64,000 nucleotides of DNA from Hanleya hanleyi (GCA_036873755.1 JAVTVY010025328.1:37123-101122); one strand, 5' to 3'. Shown: positions 10,693-23,230, numbered from the stretch's first letter. A program made the numbers and translations. The notes: a model not told the origin generated them from the letters alone.

Positions 10693-10925
10693 GGGGCCCT
10701 CGGTGGCCGAGTGGCCTAAGGCGCTTCGCTGGTGACCGCTAGCCTCACACCGCTGAACCGGCACGGGTTCGAGCCCAGCTGGTCCATGTGTGAAAGTTTG
10801 TCAGTTACTTGCCGAAGGGCGGTGGTTCTCTCCGTGTACTCCGGCTTCCTCCACCAACCAAACTGACTGTCACCATATGAGTGAAACAAACTTGAGTGTG
10901 ACATTAAGCCAAAATCCCTCCCTTC
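10693..10925 (+). mobile_element. tRNA-derived SINE
   Basis: The head carries an A-box-like TGGCCGAGTGGCCTAAGGCG and a B-box-like GGGTTCGAGCCC (RNA polymerase III internal promoter). The body has CTCCGTGTACTCCGGCTTCC, then GAGTGTGACATTAAGCC, as in SINEs widespread in molluscs. The head resembles a Leu/Ser tRNA, but the acceptor stem does not close, so it is not a tRNA gene. The unit 2 copy is at 18195-18425. Confidence 0.85.
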
Positions 10926-12709
10926 CTCGTTCAAATGACTGTCGAAATATATTAACTTCAATAGAACAAACATTCAGAATCAGAAGGCTTTTATTTTTAG
11001 CGCTCTTTTCGTTGAGAAGTTGGGAAGATACTTTATGAAAAGTAGTTTGTGTTACCGGGGATTGACCGGGTGTACACAGTATCCGTATTAATCTTCATGT
11101 ACGCTGGCTTCGTGATATAACCCGATTCAGAAAGTAATTATATCCTCGAACAGTGTCCTGCTAGGGTCCTTAATATCTGTTGCCTTCGATGTTAAGTGGT
11201 AATATAATAATATTTTAGGATCTGAACAGTGGACTCTGACATATGAAAGCTAATTGCATTGTATCAAGTCCACTGCAAGGTGCTCCGTCAAGAACATTCA
11301 TTTCCGCTTAGGGAACGAGGCATTGGTCGTTTACTTTACTGTTCCCCATGCGGCTTGTCATGTTCTTCCAGTTTCTACTTGGTGAACGAGATTCTTGAGC
11401 AAGATGATTGAATGGCCGGAAGACATTTTTTATTTGCACTTCGTCACAGGAGAGACTTCTTCTCGTAACAATATGATTCTTGTCCATTCACTGGCGCATT
11501 GGTGACTCTTACATACTTAAACCTGGGAAATGAGCGGGGATAACAACGCGAATGTGTCTGATTTACGGGTGATGGCCAGAATTGAAACATACTATATTTA
11601 TATGTGATTTGTGTTAGGGGAAGTTTGTTTAGTTTTATTATTGGTTCCTTGTTCGTTTCTATATTTTTGGTAAGAATTTTTAGGTTCCCATTAGACTGAT
11701 TAGGCTGTCTGACATGAGAATGGTGGCGATTGTATTGTATAAAGTTCACATTCAAAGCAGCCCTTTGAGAGCATTCATCCCAGCTCACGGAACGAGCCAA
11801 TAGCCATTTAGTATACCATGTCCCATAAGTCATACAATGTCCTTCCACTTTCTCTCTGGCAATATACGAATTAATCCACACTCGATCGAGATTCCTGAGG
11901 TCCAGAAGACATTGCTTTTCTTTATCTAAACGAGATTTACCGTATTTTCACATTAAACTTTTAGTTAACCATATCCCTCTCCTCCTGGGGAATTCTGCAG
12001 AAAATGTTTTCGCTGAAAGCCCAAATTACCACTCTTTAAATTACACTTGCTTGCACTTTGAGCACTGGAACGTTTGTCTTTTTTTAGAATTTTAAAATCG
12101 GGTACCCATCAATATTGAATGTTTAAGATTGAAACCCCGATCAGCACATCACGTCTAGATGGTTGCGAAATTGATCGGTAATCTCGAAAGGGGTCCCGGT
12201 TTCTACATGCCCATATTTTGTTGCCTTTAATTTGTCCGTTTCATAGCTTTTCGGGCAATTAGAGCGTTGTGTTAGTACCATATTCTGGGGGGCGCTCGTG
12301 CTATACGCATATCGTGGCCCAAAATAGAATCCCATCAACAGATTTTTCTTGGAAAATAAATGTTTAATCGACATATCCATATTCTGATGTTTCCTGAATA
12401 CAATAGAAAGAAAAAGTTTCATTTATCTATATAAATAATGAATATATAATTGAATGTTCTCATACCGATAATTGGTTGTGTATGCGACGCAGAATAAATT
12501 ACACATCAACTGGATTCGATCTGAATAATTCTGATACTGAAACATGCGTTAGTTATTGTTCTATAAACTTAATTTGAACCAAATATAGATCGTTTCAACC
12601 GAAAAAGTAAAGTTGTGTTAACTGTTTGACCGTTGTATTATTATTAATTGCAGATTTCGTTTGTCTGAGAATTACTTTTGTGTGATATAGTTCAAATAAG
12701 GAGAATATA
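10926..12709. other. Non-coding stretch of the duplication unit
   Basis: No supported gene. Two diverged copies of one sequence lie at about 11270-11440 and 11757-11925 (shared GAGATTC.TGAG, GAAGACATT and surrounding order). The second underlies a 145-codon minus-strand frame (11444-11881). Its partner in unit 2 (18940-19422) differs at several codons, and every difference I see changes the amino acid, which argues against a selected protein. Confidence 0.55.
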
Positions 12710-12713
12710 TTAA

Positions 12714-13285
12714 CCCTATCTGGCCATGGGGAGAGAGAACTTTCCGCTCCCGGTTGGTTTTTTGCTCCTATCTCCGGAACGACAAAAATTGAGAGTTGAA
12801 ACTCCGTGACATTTTAGATTATCATATTGGGGTCATTTTGAGCTTAGTTGCATGACCATGAGCAGAGGATCATGGGTAAATTCAAAATGGCGGCCTTGTG
12901 GGGTACCGGAAATGGGACGTTTTCGTCATATTTCTCCAATTTTTTTGCTTTTCTGGATGAAAAAATGAGTAAAACCTATTTCATTCCATATCAGATTATT
13001 ATTTACTAATTTATCATGCAGTTTTTGTGAAGAAAAAACAAAAATTCGAAAATTCTGACAAAAAAATCGTCCAAAAATTCTCTTTTGGAAAAAGACGTCA
13101 CAGAGACGTTATCATGGCGGCCATCTTGGATTGTTTTACATTTTTTTGTAGAGCTGGATCCAAAGATATAGTTTGGTAAGTTTCACCCCTCTAGCCTTAG
13201 CGATAGCGAAAATATATAGGGGGAGGGGCACTCTCCCCCCCTCCCAGGCTACGGTACACCGCAAATCGCCCAGGTCAGATAGGTT
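12714..13285 (+). mobile_element. piggyBac-type MITE, unit 1 second copy
   Basis: Left end TTAACCCTATCTGGCC at 12710; right end CAGGTCAGATAGGTTCAA, where the TTAA is mutated to TTCA. The interior matches the family, including AAAATGGCGGCC, AAGACGTCACAGAGACGTTA and GGCGGCCATCTTGGAT. The unit 2 copy is at 20223-20794. Confidence 0.88.
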
Positions 13286-14319
13286 CAATTTACACTTGCA
13301 CAGAAGAGGTTATCATTCACACTACAGTCGGTCTGTGAAAGCCGTCGGCTTGAGACAGCAGCCAGGAAAGTGGTATGTTTCTTCGAAAGAAAAAAAAAAC
13401 TGAAACAGCACTGATAATATATTAAATAAAGTTTTTATTATATATTGCTGATTTTGTGCGTCCAGCAAATTAACCAAATAATGAGAGCAATTACCGCCTA
13501 ACTCAGAGTACAATAACGCTTTAGACCAACTGTCACATACATTTTACTAACAACGATACCACATGTTGTCCATGCGAAAGGCTAATAGGGAATGCTCACA
13601 CACTTCGATCGAGCGTTTATGTTAATATTATCCAGTTTCCAATGAATTATCAGCCACTTCTGTAGTCTTCAAAGCCATTGTATATCTGTATGTCGGGGAA
13701 ATATCGTATTCTATTTATTCTAGTATTGCAATTCAATGTACAGTTCTTGGACGTATCTCAAAGTGATTCAAATGTCCAAAACAACAGATTCGAAATAAGT
13801 TACACTGATTCACTCATATTCGTGTTGTATTGCATATATACTCACCGGGATTAATATCGCGAGAGCAAAAAAGTGCGACTATTTTAAGGCATCTCGGTTC
13901 CATTCTCAAAGCAATGCAAGTCGAGTTATTTCGATGGGGATCGAGATGACCTTGTGTATCGAGAGAAAACCGAGAGAAAACCTGGACAACAATCGATACA
14001 GATAAACCGGGACCCCTGGAGACGAGATATTTATCGGTTTTACTCGTTTATCGAGAAACCGTCACGATCAATTGGACGTGACCCCTGGGGATCGCCCTCT
14101 CGATCCGTTGTAAGGCTGGAGTGATTTAGGCGCTCGGCGATCCATCATTACTAAAGAGCCATCCAGATAATTCCTTTGGTACTCTATACATACATCTTCA
14201 TCATAGAAGGAGAGCTTAATTGAAACATGGCAATAGTTGCGTCCCGTATTTAAGCTGAGTATCGTATGCGGACAAATATATATTACCGGTACGTTTATAA
14301 TTCAAACATTCCCTGTGGG
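13286..14319. other. Non-coding stretch of the duplication unit
   Basis: No supported gene. About 13910-14130 is rich in TCGAGA/ATCGAG words and carries a 15-20 bp difference from its unit 2 partner near 14008-14025. Otherwise it is ordinary A/T-rich sequence. Confidence 0.5.
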
Positions 14320-14349
14320 AAAATGTTTAAATTCTGTCAATAGGGTCAT

Positions 14350-14588
14350 TAATGGGGGTAGAGAGATTTGGCTTAATATCACACTCCATGTTGTTTCACT
14401 CATATGAGTGACAGTCAGTTTGGTTGGTGGAGGAAGCCGGAGTACACGGAGAGAGTCAACGCCTGTCGGCAAGTAACTGAAAAACTTCCACAAATGAACA
14501 GCTGGGCTCAAACCCGTGTAATTTCAGCGGAGTGAAGCTAGCGGTGACCAGAGAAGCGCCTTAGACCACTCGGCCACCGAGGGCCCCG
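14350..14588 (-). mobile_element. tRNA-derived SINE, inverted relative to 10693
   Basis: Reverse complement of the same SINE family: GGCCCTCGGTGGCCGAGTGG (head) ends at about 14587, and the body reads CGTGTACTCCGGCTTCCTCC at about 14433-14452. The B-box is weakened (GGGTTTGAGCCC). The unit 2 copy is at 21851-22088. Together with the plus-strand SINE it makes an inverted pair about 3.4 kb apart. Confidence 0.82.
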
Positions 14589-14879
14589 GGTCATAAATGA
14601 CTTGATTTTGTACGCTCAACTGTCAAAATATTCAATCACTTCCCCCATGAGATTTTAGGGGAATTTACTAACGCAATAATGATATACTCTCGAATCCAGA
14701 ATGATAAAGAATCATTGAACATGTGACCTGGAATGACACCGTATTTGATTAACATTTATATTTGCACCTGTGATTTGAGGTGACTGGGCATATCGCTATC
14801 TGCGTAACCGGATTACAGCAACATATGAAAATAGTATTTTTTGTTAAAGCACGAAATCTACATCACTGAACTAGGAGAA

Positions 14880-15640
14880 ACCGCCCTTACCATAGCTCAC
14901 ATAAATTCTATGTGCTTGCATCAAAAGTTGATTATGTATTTACTACCATTCGAGATAATGATGCCCCGACCACCCTCCTTGACCACCTTAATGACCAACA
15001 TCATACAGTGAAGTTCACTATGGAAACAGAAATCGACAGAAATTCTCATTCCTTGACGTCCTAGTCAAGTGTTTACAGAGAGCCCAACTAATACCGACCA
15101 ATACATCCATTACCTGTCAGTTCAACTTAAGGCTGACATCATACATGTATCTACTTTAACAAGACGAGGCACAAATATGTGTTCAACAGAAAACCTGCTT
15201 CCCCAAAGAAATCAACCATGTAAGACTTCAACCATGTCTTCCACCATGTCTTCACTGATCAAAACATGGACATTCCAACGTCAGCAGCGAAATCCAACTC
15301 CTCGAGACCACAGCCCAGTGCCCATCACCTTACCATACATAAGCCAAACCAGCCACCGCACCAGATGAATTCTTAAGGAATCAACCAGCATCGATGCGGT
15401 GTTGACCAGCAGCAGATCCCTTGAAACCACTTAAAAGCCACAGGAAGACTACCCCCGAAATATCTACCAAATTCAGCGCTCTTGCCAGGAACTCTACATA
15501 GGAGAGACAACACGACCCCCCAATGTTCGTGTCAAGTAACGTAAGACCTCCAGTGAAAAGCTACATGTAGATAGAAAATTCGCCCAAATCAAACGACACA
15601 GACCGACAATAAATCGGGACCGTGGATTTTGTTTTACTTT
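14880..15640 (+). pseudogene. Second Penelope-like element, RT and GIY-YIG remnants
   Basis: Decayed plus-strand retroelement. At 14924-14941 the catalytic box reads K-V-D-Y-V-F-T, so the second catalytic Asp is Tyr. Next come TTLLDHLNDQH and KFTMETEIDRN, as in Penelope-like thumb regions. A frameshift then precedes FLDVLVKC (about 15051-15075). The 15069-15368 frame contains TNTDQYIHYLS. Near 15470-15620 the words YQIQRSCQELYIGETTRPPN match a GIY-YIG endonuclease, read through a stop and frameshift. It is a different lineage from the minus-strand remnant at 4346. It is inactive, and the copy in unit 2 shares the same lesions, so the decay predates the duplication. Confidence 0.8.
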
Positions 15641-16073
15641 CGTGTGCCTCATCAGCTTAACCACCATTTCCATACATTTATAGACATTTGTCTTATTATG
15701 ATGTTTCTTTAGAGTCAGTTGTAATATTGCTGCATTATTATTAACATTATCCTACTGACTTTACATTGCGATTATTTATTGTAATTTAGCTCATATTTTA
15801 TCTTAGATCATCATACACTCTTGTTATATTATTATTATTATCTCCAATTACAAATGTCTGATCCGTCATTTATAATTCAGCCGTCGTCCATTAGAGAATA
15901 TCCGCGTCCATAATCCAAAGACCTATTCCATATTCCATATAACTGTATTAGCACCAAATTCAAAAAGACAATCATAGTACATGTATACATAAACATAGGC
16001 TTGTTTCCTGCAAGAGAGAAGCGGTCAACAGTTTTCAATGATGCCGGCAAGACATCATGATGTTCCAAAAATA
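15641..16073. repeat. Penelope-like flank and dispersed repeat
   Basis: No coding region. Sequence from about 15855 to 16050 (CGTCGTCCATT, CCGCGTCCATAATCCAAA, GTTTCCTGCAAGAG, CAACAGTTTTCAAT) recurs at 23466-23650 as part of unit 2 and again at 25870-26030. It ends at the duplication junction. Confidence 0.6.
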
Positions 16074-16305
16074 CTATTAACGAACTTAGACGGTCAATAA
16101 GGTCCTGATGAGGGATTGTAGTATAGAGAGTCGAGAAATCCCATCTGGATACATGTCTGTACGTTATGTGACCTTTAGCATCAAGTTCTTCCGTAAGACA
16201 TTTTGAGTTTTTTAATATCCACATACATTTTGAGAAATAGTGGCGCAATATATCAAACATCCTTCTCGTAGTAAAAAGTAAAGCTTTGATCATAATTTGA
16301 ATAAC
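16074..16305 (-). pseudogene. Penelope-like RT fragment at the duplication junction
   Basis: Only the N-terminal part of the minus-strand RT is repeated here (CMWILKNSK, FSTLYTTIPH, DRLSSLIV). Downstream it is cut by the duplication junction at 16071-16073. It also lacks 13 bp present at 5130-5142 that encode the NSGV part of the motif before CMWIL. It cannot make an RT. Confidence 0.8.
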
Positions 16306-16830
16306 TCAGGAAAACTCTAGATCAGTCGGCGTTCATCTTAACTAGGACAGATTATGCGGATATTATCTTTGACTCTCAGTTTGTATACCGATATTTTTAT
16401 TCTATATGCATTAAGACAGAGGATCTTACATCTGCGGTCATTTAATATGAAAGTTATGAAACGAGTTGAGTACTATTTGTGATCTTAGAATGCAACATAA
16501 ATCTCGTAACATATAGTCAACTCATCGTATAACTTTCATATTAAACGTCCGAGAGTAATATTATTCTAGATTGTGTTAATCGCATAACATAAAACAGAAA
16601 TAACATACACACATGGATTCATTTTCCAGACATTTTTATTATTATTTCCCTAGGAACATGACTGCTACAAATTTGACAACTGAAACTTCCACGGTAATAA
16701 TATAGTCTCCATAAACAAAAGTTCAACAAGACAGTTTCTGAATACGCCGTCAGTTGCAAACGATATAGATGAACAGTTATTTACAGGAGTAGATCACGTT
16801 GCCCATGGAACCATAACATATGAATTTCTA

Positions 16831-17364
16831 TTAGCCCTGCCTGGTCTGGGAGGGTCATTATGGCCCCTTACCAAACTTTCTGCGCTATCTCCGGAACAAC
16901 AAAAAATGCAGAGTTGAAACCCCGTGACTTTATAGTTTATCATATTGGGGTCAATGAGAGCCTATTTGTATAACCCCCCGAGCAGGGGATCATGGGTAAA
17001 TTCAACATGGCGGCCACGTGGGATACCAGAAAAGTGATATTTTCGGCATATTTCTTCAAAATTTCTGCTTTTCCGCGATGAAAAGTGAGCAAAAACTATT
17101 TCATTTCACGTCACATTAATATTTACTAAGTCATCATGCAGTGTTTGGGGAGAAATTGCATAAATAAAAAATTGGAAAAATCTGACCGAAAAATCAACCA
17201 AAAAAATGCCATTTTTTAAAATGACGTCACTGTGACGTTATCCACGCGGCCATCTTGAATTTTTTTCTTTACATTTTCTGGTAGAACTTGACCCAAAGGT
17301 ATAGTGTGGTAAGTTTTAGCCCCCCCAGCTCAAGGGGTAAGGAAAATAATTTGGAGGGGCCATT
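16831..17364 (+). mobile_element. piggyBac-type MITE, 3' truncated
   Basis: Unit 2 partner of 8641-9234. The left end is TTAGCCCTGCCTGG, so the TTAA is intact apart from its last base. The element stops at CCATTT, where the unit 2 deletion begins, and the right terminus is gone. Confidence 0.85.
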
Positions 17365-17847
17365 TGGAGGGAAACTTTGACTTTGGAAAGTTGAGAAAAA
17401 TGAGCTTTAAATCTGAAAATATTGTTATTTTTCGTATAACATTTAGTGTTATTGCCATTCTCTGGACATTCTTTGTAAATAACCATGGTAACCCCATTTT
17501 TTCTATAAAATGTTTAATCATTGTTTGAGGAACCATTATCGAGTTTTTAAGCAAATTCTCACCTCGAAAGTTCGAACGTGATTATACCGCCTTAATATGA
17601 AATACATAAGAATTTAATTCGAATTGACAATAGCATATTCAGTAATGTTCAGTATCTAGACGGCATCAGCCACTGCTCGCTACACTCGCTTGGGTCATAC
17701 ATCCCGTGGACGCGTATTGTAGCCATTTGTTTCAACGCGAGCACACGCCTTGAACATCATTACTGTTTAGTCTGCATTGTGGTGACCCAATGGTTGGAGC
17801 GTTGGCCTCGTAAGCTACAGTTACAGTACCTTAGCTCAAGTGGTAAG

Positions 17848-17909
17848 AAAGGGAGAGGCCGAAATGGCAATCAGGCCTGGAGGTCCCAAAAGGCCCAGAC
17901 CAGACAGGG
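17848..17909 (+). repeat. piggyBac-type MITE right-end fragment
   Basis: Unit 2 copy of the fragment at 10345-10407, ending AGACCAGACAGGGTTAA. Confidence 0.7.
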
Positions 17910-18194
17910 TTAAGGAGACGTCGAATCGTTAATGAGAAAATCGCTGAAAATATCTCAGGTGAGTAAATGTGCCTCACATAAATGTCAATTACGTATACGT
18001 GTTGAAAGCCTGGGACAGTGTAGGACACGGGAAAACGCTGTAGCTGGCTATCATAGAAGACTGGATTAGCGTAACACGAAACTGAAGGTACTACGAGAAG
18101 CTTTTTTCTCGGGAACTTAAGATAGTATCACTCGAAATAACCTTGTAAATGTTAAACCAGTGTACGATGAAAGCTTGGTGTTCAAATGTCTGTC

Positions 18195-18425
18195 AGGGGC
18201 CCTCGGTGGCCGAGTGGCCTAAGGCGCTTCGCTGGTGACCGCTAGCCTCACACCGCTGAACCGGCACGGGTTCGAGCCCAGCTGGTCCATGTGTGAAAGT
18301 TTGTCAGTTACTTGCCGAAGGGCGGCGATTCTCTCCGGGTACTCCGGCTTCCTCCACCAACCAAACTGACTGTCACCATATGAGTGAAACAAACTTGAGT
18401 GTGACATTAAGCCAAAATCCCTCCT
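18195..18425 (+). mobile_element. tRNA-derived SINE
   Basis: Unit 2 copy of 10693-10925, with the same A-box (TGGCCGAGTGGCCTAAGGCG) and B-box (GGGTTCGAGCCC). The body reads CTCCGGGTACTCCGGCTTCC. The tail is a few bases shorter than in unit 1. Confidence 0.85.
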
Positions 18426-20218
18426 TCAAATGTCTGTCGAAATATATTAACTTCAATAGAACAAACATTCAGAATCAGAAGGCTTTTATTTTTAGCGCTC
18501 TTTTTCGTTGAGAAGTTGGGAAGATACTTTTTGAAAAGTAGTTTGTGTTACCGGGGATTGACCGGGTGTACACAGTATCCGTATTAATCTTCATGTACGC
18601 TGGCTTCGTGATATAACCCGATTCAGAAAGTAATTATATCCTCGAACAGTGTCCTGCTAGGGCCCTTAATATCTGTTGCCTTTGATGTTAAGTGGTAATA
18701 TAATAATATTTTAGGATCTGAACAGTGGACTCTGACATATGAAAGCTAATTGCATTGTATCAAGTCCACTGCAAGGTGCCCCGTCAAGAACATTCATTTC
18801 CGCTTAGGGAACGAGGCATTGGTCGTTTACTTTACCGTTTCCCATACGGCTTGTCATGTTCTTCCAGTTTCTACTTGGTGATCGAGATTCTTGAGCAAGA
18901 TGATTGAATGGCCGGAAGACATTTTTTATTTGCACTTCGTCACAGGAGAGACTTCTTCTCGTAACAATATGATTCTTGTCCATTCACTGGCGCATTGGTG
19001 ACTCTTACATACTTAAATCTGCGAAATGAGCGGGGATAACAACGGGAATGTGTCTGATTTACGGGTGATGGCCAGAATTGAAACATACTATGTTTATATG
19101 TGATTTGTGTTAGGGGAAGTTTGTTTAGTTTTATTATTGGTTCCTTGTTCGTTTCTATATTTTTGGTAAGAATTTTTAGGTTCCCATTAGACTGATTAGG
19201 CTGTCTGACATGGGAATGGTGGCGATTGTATTGTATAAAGTTCACATTCAAAGCAGCCCGTTGAGAGCATTCACCCCAGCTCACGGAACGAGCCAATAGC
19301 CGTTTAGTATACCATGTCCCATAAGTCATACCATGTCCTTCCACTTTCTCTCTGGCAATATACGAATTAGTCCACACTCGATCGAGATTCCTGAGCGAGA
19401 TGATTGAAGGTCCAGAAGACATTGCTTTTCTTTATCTAAACGAGATTTACCGTATTTTCACATTAAACTTTTAGTTAACCATATCCATCTCCTCCTGGGG
19501 AATTCTGTAGAAAATGTTTTCGCTGAAAGCCCAAATTACCACTCTTTAAATTACACTTGCTTGCACTTTGAGCACTGGAACGTTTGTCTTTTTTTAGAAT
19601 TTTAAAATCGGGTACCCATCAATATTGAATGTTTAAGATTGGAACCCCGATCAGCACATCACGTCTAGATGGTTGCGAAATTGATCGGTGATCTCGAAAG
19701 GGGTCCCGGTTTCTACATGCCCATATTTTGTTGCCTTTAATTTGTCCGTTTCATAGCTTTTCAGGCAATTAGAGCGTTGTGTTAGTACCATATTTTGGGG
19801 GGCGCTCGTGCTATACGCATATCGTGGCCCAAAATAGAATCCCATCAACAGATTTTCTTGGAAAATAAATGTTTAATCGACATATCCATATTCTGATGTT
19901 TCCTGAATACAATAGAAAGAAAAAGTTTCATTTATCTATATAAATAATGAATATATAATTGAATGTTCTCATACCGATAATTGGTTGTGTATGCGACGCA
20001 GAATAAATTACACATCAACTGGATTCGATCTGAATAATTCTGATACTGAAACATGCGTTAGTTATTGTTCTATAAACTTAATTTGAACCAAATATAGATC
20101 GTTTCAACCGAAAAATTAAAGTTGTGTTAACTGTTTGACCGTTGTATTATTATTAATTGCAGATTTCGTTTGTCTGAGAATTACTTTTGTGTGATATAGT
20201 TCAAATAAGGAGAATATA
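18426..20218. other. Non-coding stretch, unit 2 copy
   Basis: Partner of 10926-12709 with the same content and no supported gene. The minus-strand 160-codon frame (18940-19422) extends its partner because unit 2 keeps a few bases (GCGAGATGATTGA near 19396) missing from unit 1. Confidence 0.5.
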
Positions 20219-20222
20219 TTAA

Positions 20223-20794
20223 CCCTATCTGGCCATGGGGAGAGGGAACTTTCCGCTCCCGGTTGGTTTTTTGCTCCTATCTCTGGAACGACAACAATTG
20301 AGAGTTGGAACTCCGTGACATTTTAGATTATCATATTGGGGTCATTTTGAGCTTATTTGCATGACCATGAGCAGAGGATCATGGGTAAATTCAAAATGGC
20401 GGCCTTGTGGGGTACCGGAAATGTGACGTTTTCGTCATATTTCTCCAAATTTTTTGCTTTTCTGGATGGAAAAATGAGTAAAACCTATTTTATTCCATAT
20501 CAGATAATTATTTACTAATTTATCATGCAGTTTTTGTGAAGAAAAAACAAAAATTCGAAAATTCTGACAAAAAAATCGTCCAAAAATTCTCTTTTGGAAA
20601 AAGACGTCACAGAGACGTTATCATGGCGGCCATCTTGGATTGTTTTACATTTTCTTGTAGAGCTGGACCCAAAGATATAGTTTGGTAAGTTTCACCCCTC
20701 TAGCCTTAGCGATAGCGAAAATATATAGGGGGAGGGGCACTCCCCCCCTCCCAGGCTACGGTACACCGCAAATCGCCCAGGTCAGATAGGTTCA
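20223..20794 (+). mobile_element. piggyBac-type MITE
   Basis: Unit 2 copy of 12714-13285. TTAACCCTATCTGGCC at 20219 on the left; GGTCAGATAGGTTCAA on the right. Confidence 0.88.
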
Positions 20795-21850
20795 ATTTAC
20801 ACTTGCACAGAAGAGGTTATCATTCACACTACAGTCGGTCTGTGAAAGCCGTCGGCTTGAGACAGCAGCCAGGAAAGTGGTATGTTTCTTCGAAAGAAAA
20901 AAACCCTGAAACAACACTGATAATATATTAAATAAAGTTTTTATTATATATTGCTGATTTTGTGCGTCCAGCAAATTAACCAAATAATGAGAGCAATTAC
21001 CGCCTAACTCAGAGTACAATCACGCTTTAGACCAACTGTCACATACATTTTACTAACAACGATACCACATGTTGTCCATGCGAAAGGCTGATAGGGAATG
21101 CTCACGCACTTCGATCGAGCGTTTATGTTAATATTATCCAGTTTCCAATGAATTATCAGCCACTTCTGTAGTCTTCAAAGCCATTGTATATCTATATGTC
21201 GGGGAAATATCGTATTCTATTTATTCCAGTATTGCAATTCAATGTACAGTTCTTGGACGTATCTCAAAGTGATTCAAATGTCCAAAACAACAGATTCGAA
21301 ATAAGTTACACTGATTCACTCATATTCGTGTTTTTATTGCATATATACTCACCGGGATTAATATCGCGAGAGCAAAAAAGTGCGAGTATTTGAAGGCATC
21401 TCGGTTCCATTCTCAAAGCAATGCAAGTCGAGTTATTTCGATGGGGATCGAGATGGCCTTGTGTATCGAGAGAAAACCGAGAGAAAACCTGGACAACAAT
21501 CGATACAGATGGAGATGGAGATGAGATATTTATCGGTTTTACTCGTTTATCGAGAAACCATCACGATCAATTGGACGTGACCCCTGGGGATCGCCCTCCC
21601 GATCCGTTGTAAGGCTGGAGTGATTTACGCGCTCGGCGATCCATCATTACTAAAGAGCCATCCAGATAATTCCTTTGGTACTCTATACATACATCTTCAT
21701 CATAGAAGAAGAGCTTAATTGAAACATGGCACTAGTTGCGTCCCGTATTTAAGCTGAGTATCGTATGCGGACAAATATATATTACCGGTACGTTTATAAT
21801 TCAAACATTCCCTGTGGGAAAATGTTTAAATTCTGTCAATAGGGTCATAA
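20795..21850. other. Non-coding stretch, unit 2 copy
   Basis: Partner of 13286-14319; no supported gene. The GAGATGGAGATGAG word at about 21513-21526 replaces different bases in unit 1. Confidence 0.5.
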
Positions 21851-22088
21851 ATGGGGGTAGAGAGATTTGGCTTAATATCACACTCCATGTTGTTTCACTC
21901 ATATGAGTGACAGTCAGTTTGGTTGGTGGAGGAAGCCGGAGTACACGGAGAGAGTCAACGCCTGTCGGCAAGTAACTGAAAAACTTCCACAAATGAACAG
22001 TTGGGCTCAAACCCGTGTAATTTCATCGGAGTGAAGCTAGCGGTGACCAGAGAAGCGCCTTAGGCCACTCGGCCACCGAGGGCCCCGG
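21851..22088 (-). mobile_element. tRNA-derived SINE, minus strand
   Basis: Unit 2 copy of 14350-14588, with the same weakened B-box. Confidence 0.82.
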
Positions 22089-22379
22089 GTCATAAATGGC
22101 TTGATTTTGTACGCTCAACTGTCAAAATATTCAATCACTTCCCCCATGAGATTTTAGGGGAATTTACTAACGCAATAATGATATACTCTCGAATCCAGAA
22201 TGATAAAGAATCATTGAACATGTGACCTGGAATGACACCGTATTTGATTAACATTTATATTTGCACCTGTGATTTGAGGTGACTGGGCATATCGCTATCT
22301 GCGTAACCGGATTACAGCAACATATGAAAAATAGTATTTTTTGTTAAAGCACGAAATCTACATCACTGAACTAGGAGAA

Positions 22380-23230
22380 ACCGCCCTTACCATAGCTCAC
22401 ATAAATTCTATGTGCTTGCATCAAAAGTTGATTATGTATTTACTACCATTCGAGATAATGATGACCCGACCACCCTCCTTGACCACCTTAATGACCAACA
22501 TCCTACAGTGAAGTTCACTATGGAAACAGAAATCGACAGAAATTCTCATTCCTTGACGTCCTAGTCAAGTGTTTACAGAGAGCCCACTAATACCGACCAA
22601 TACATCCATTACCTGTCAGTTCAACTTAAGGCTGACATCATACATGTAGCTACTTTAACAAGACGAGGCACAAATATGTGTTCAACAGAAAACCTGCTTC
22701 CCCAAAGACTTCAACCATGTCTTCCACCATGTCTTCACTGATCAAAACATGGACATTCCAACGTCAGCAGCGAAATCCAACTCCTCGAGACCACAGCCCA
22801 GTGCCCATCACCTTACCATACATAAGCCAAACCAGCCACCGCACCAGATGAATTCTTAAGGAATCAACCAGCATCGATGCGGTGTTGATCAGCAGCAGAT
22901 CCCTTGAAACCACTTAAAAGCCAAAGGAAGACTTCCCCCGAAATATCTACCAAATTCAGCGCTCTTGCCAGGAACTCTACATAGGAGAGACAACACGACC
23001 CCCCAATGTTCGTGTCAAGTAACGTAAGACCTCCAGTGAAAAGCTACATGTAGATAGAAAATCGGCAATATTTGACCACCTTAATTATCGCGCAAGACAT
23101 TATTTTTAATGGGTTGATATTCACAAGCTATCCCTTCACCAAACCAACGAAAAGAAAAACAACAGCATGGAATTCGCCCAAATCAAACGACACAGACCGA
23201 CAATAAATCGGGACCGTGGATTTTGTTTTA
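22380..23230 (+). pseudogene. Second Penelope-like element, unit 2 copy
   Basis: Same decayed RT thumb and GIY-YIG remnants as 14880-15640, including the V-D-Y-V catalytic lesion at 22427-22438. It keeps about 115 bp (23058-23172) absent from unit 1; the unit 1 junction GAAAATTCGCCC suggests a small deletion there across AAT. Confidence 0.8.

Larger units (their letters stand above)
4974..16073. repeat. Large tandem duplication, unit 1
   Basis: Direct tandem partner of 16074-23664. Colinear matches: 4974-5558 with 16074-16642; 8456-9176 with 16646-17364; 9869-16073 with 17372-23664. Identity is very high by eye (stretches near 10041-10700 differ at only a few bases). Unit 1 has two blocks that unit 2 lacks: 5559-8455 (Crypton block) and about 9177-9868. 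Unit 2 has about 115 bp (23058-23172) missing from unit 1. The junction at 16071-16073 joins the end of the unit to its start across a shared ATA. Confidence 0.9.

Noticed and set aside
10693..10780. tRNA-Leu or tRNA-Ser gene
   Set aside because: A- and B-boxes are present but the acceptor stem does not pair and a SINE body follows.
15877..16293. 138-codon minus-strand frame
   Set aside because: It is a Penelope-like N-terminal fragment fused by the duplication junction to non-coding repeat, not a gene.
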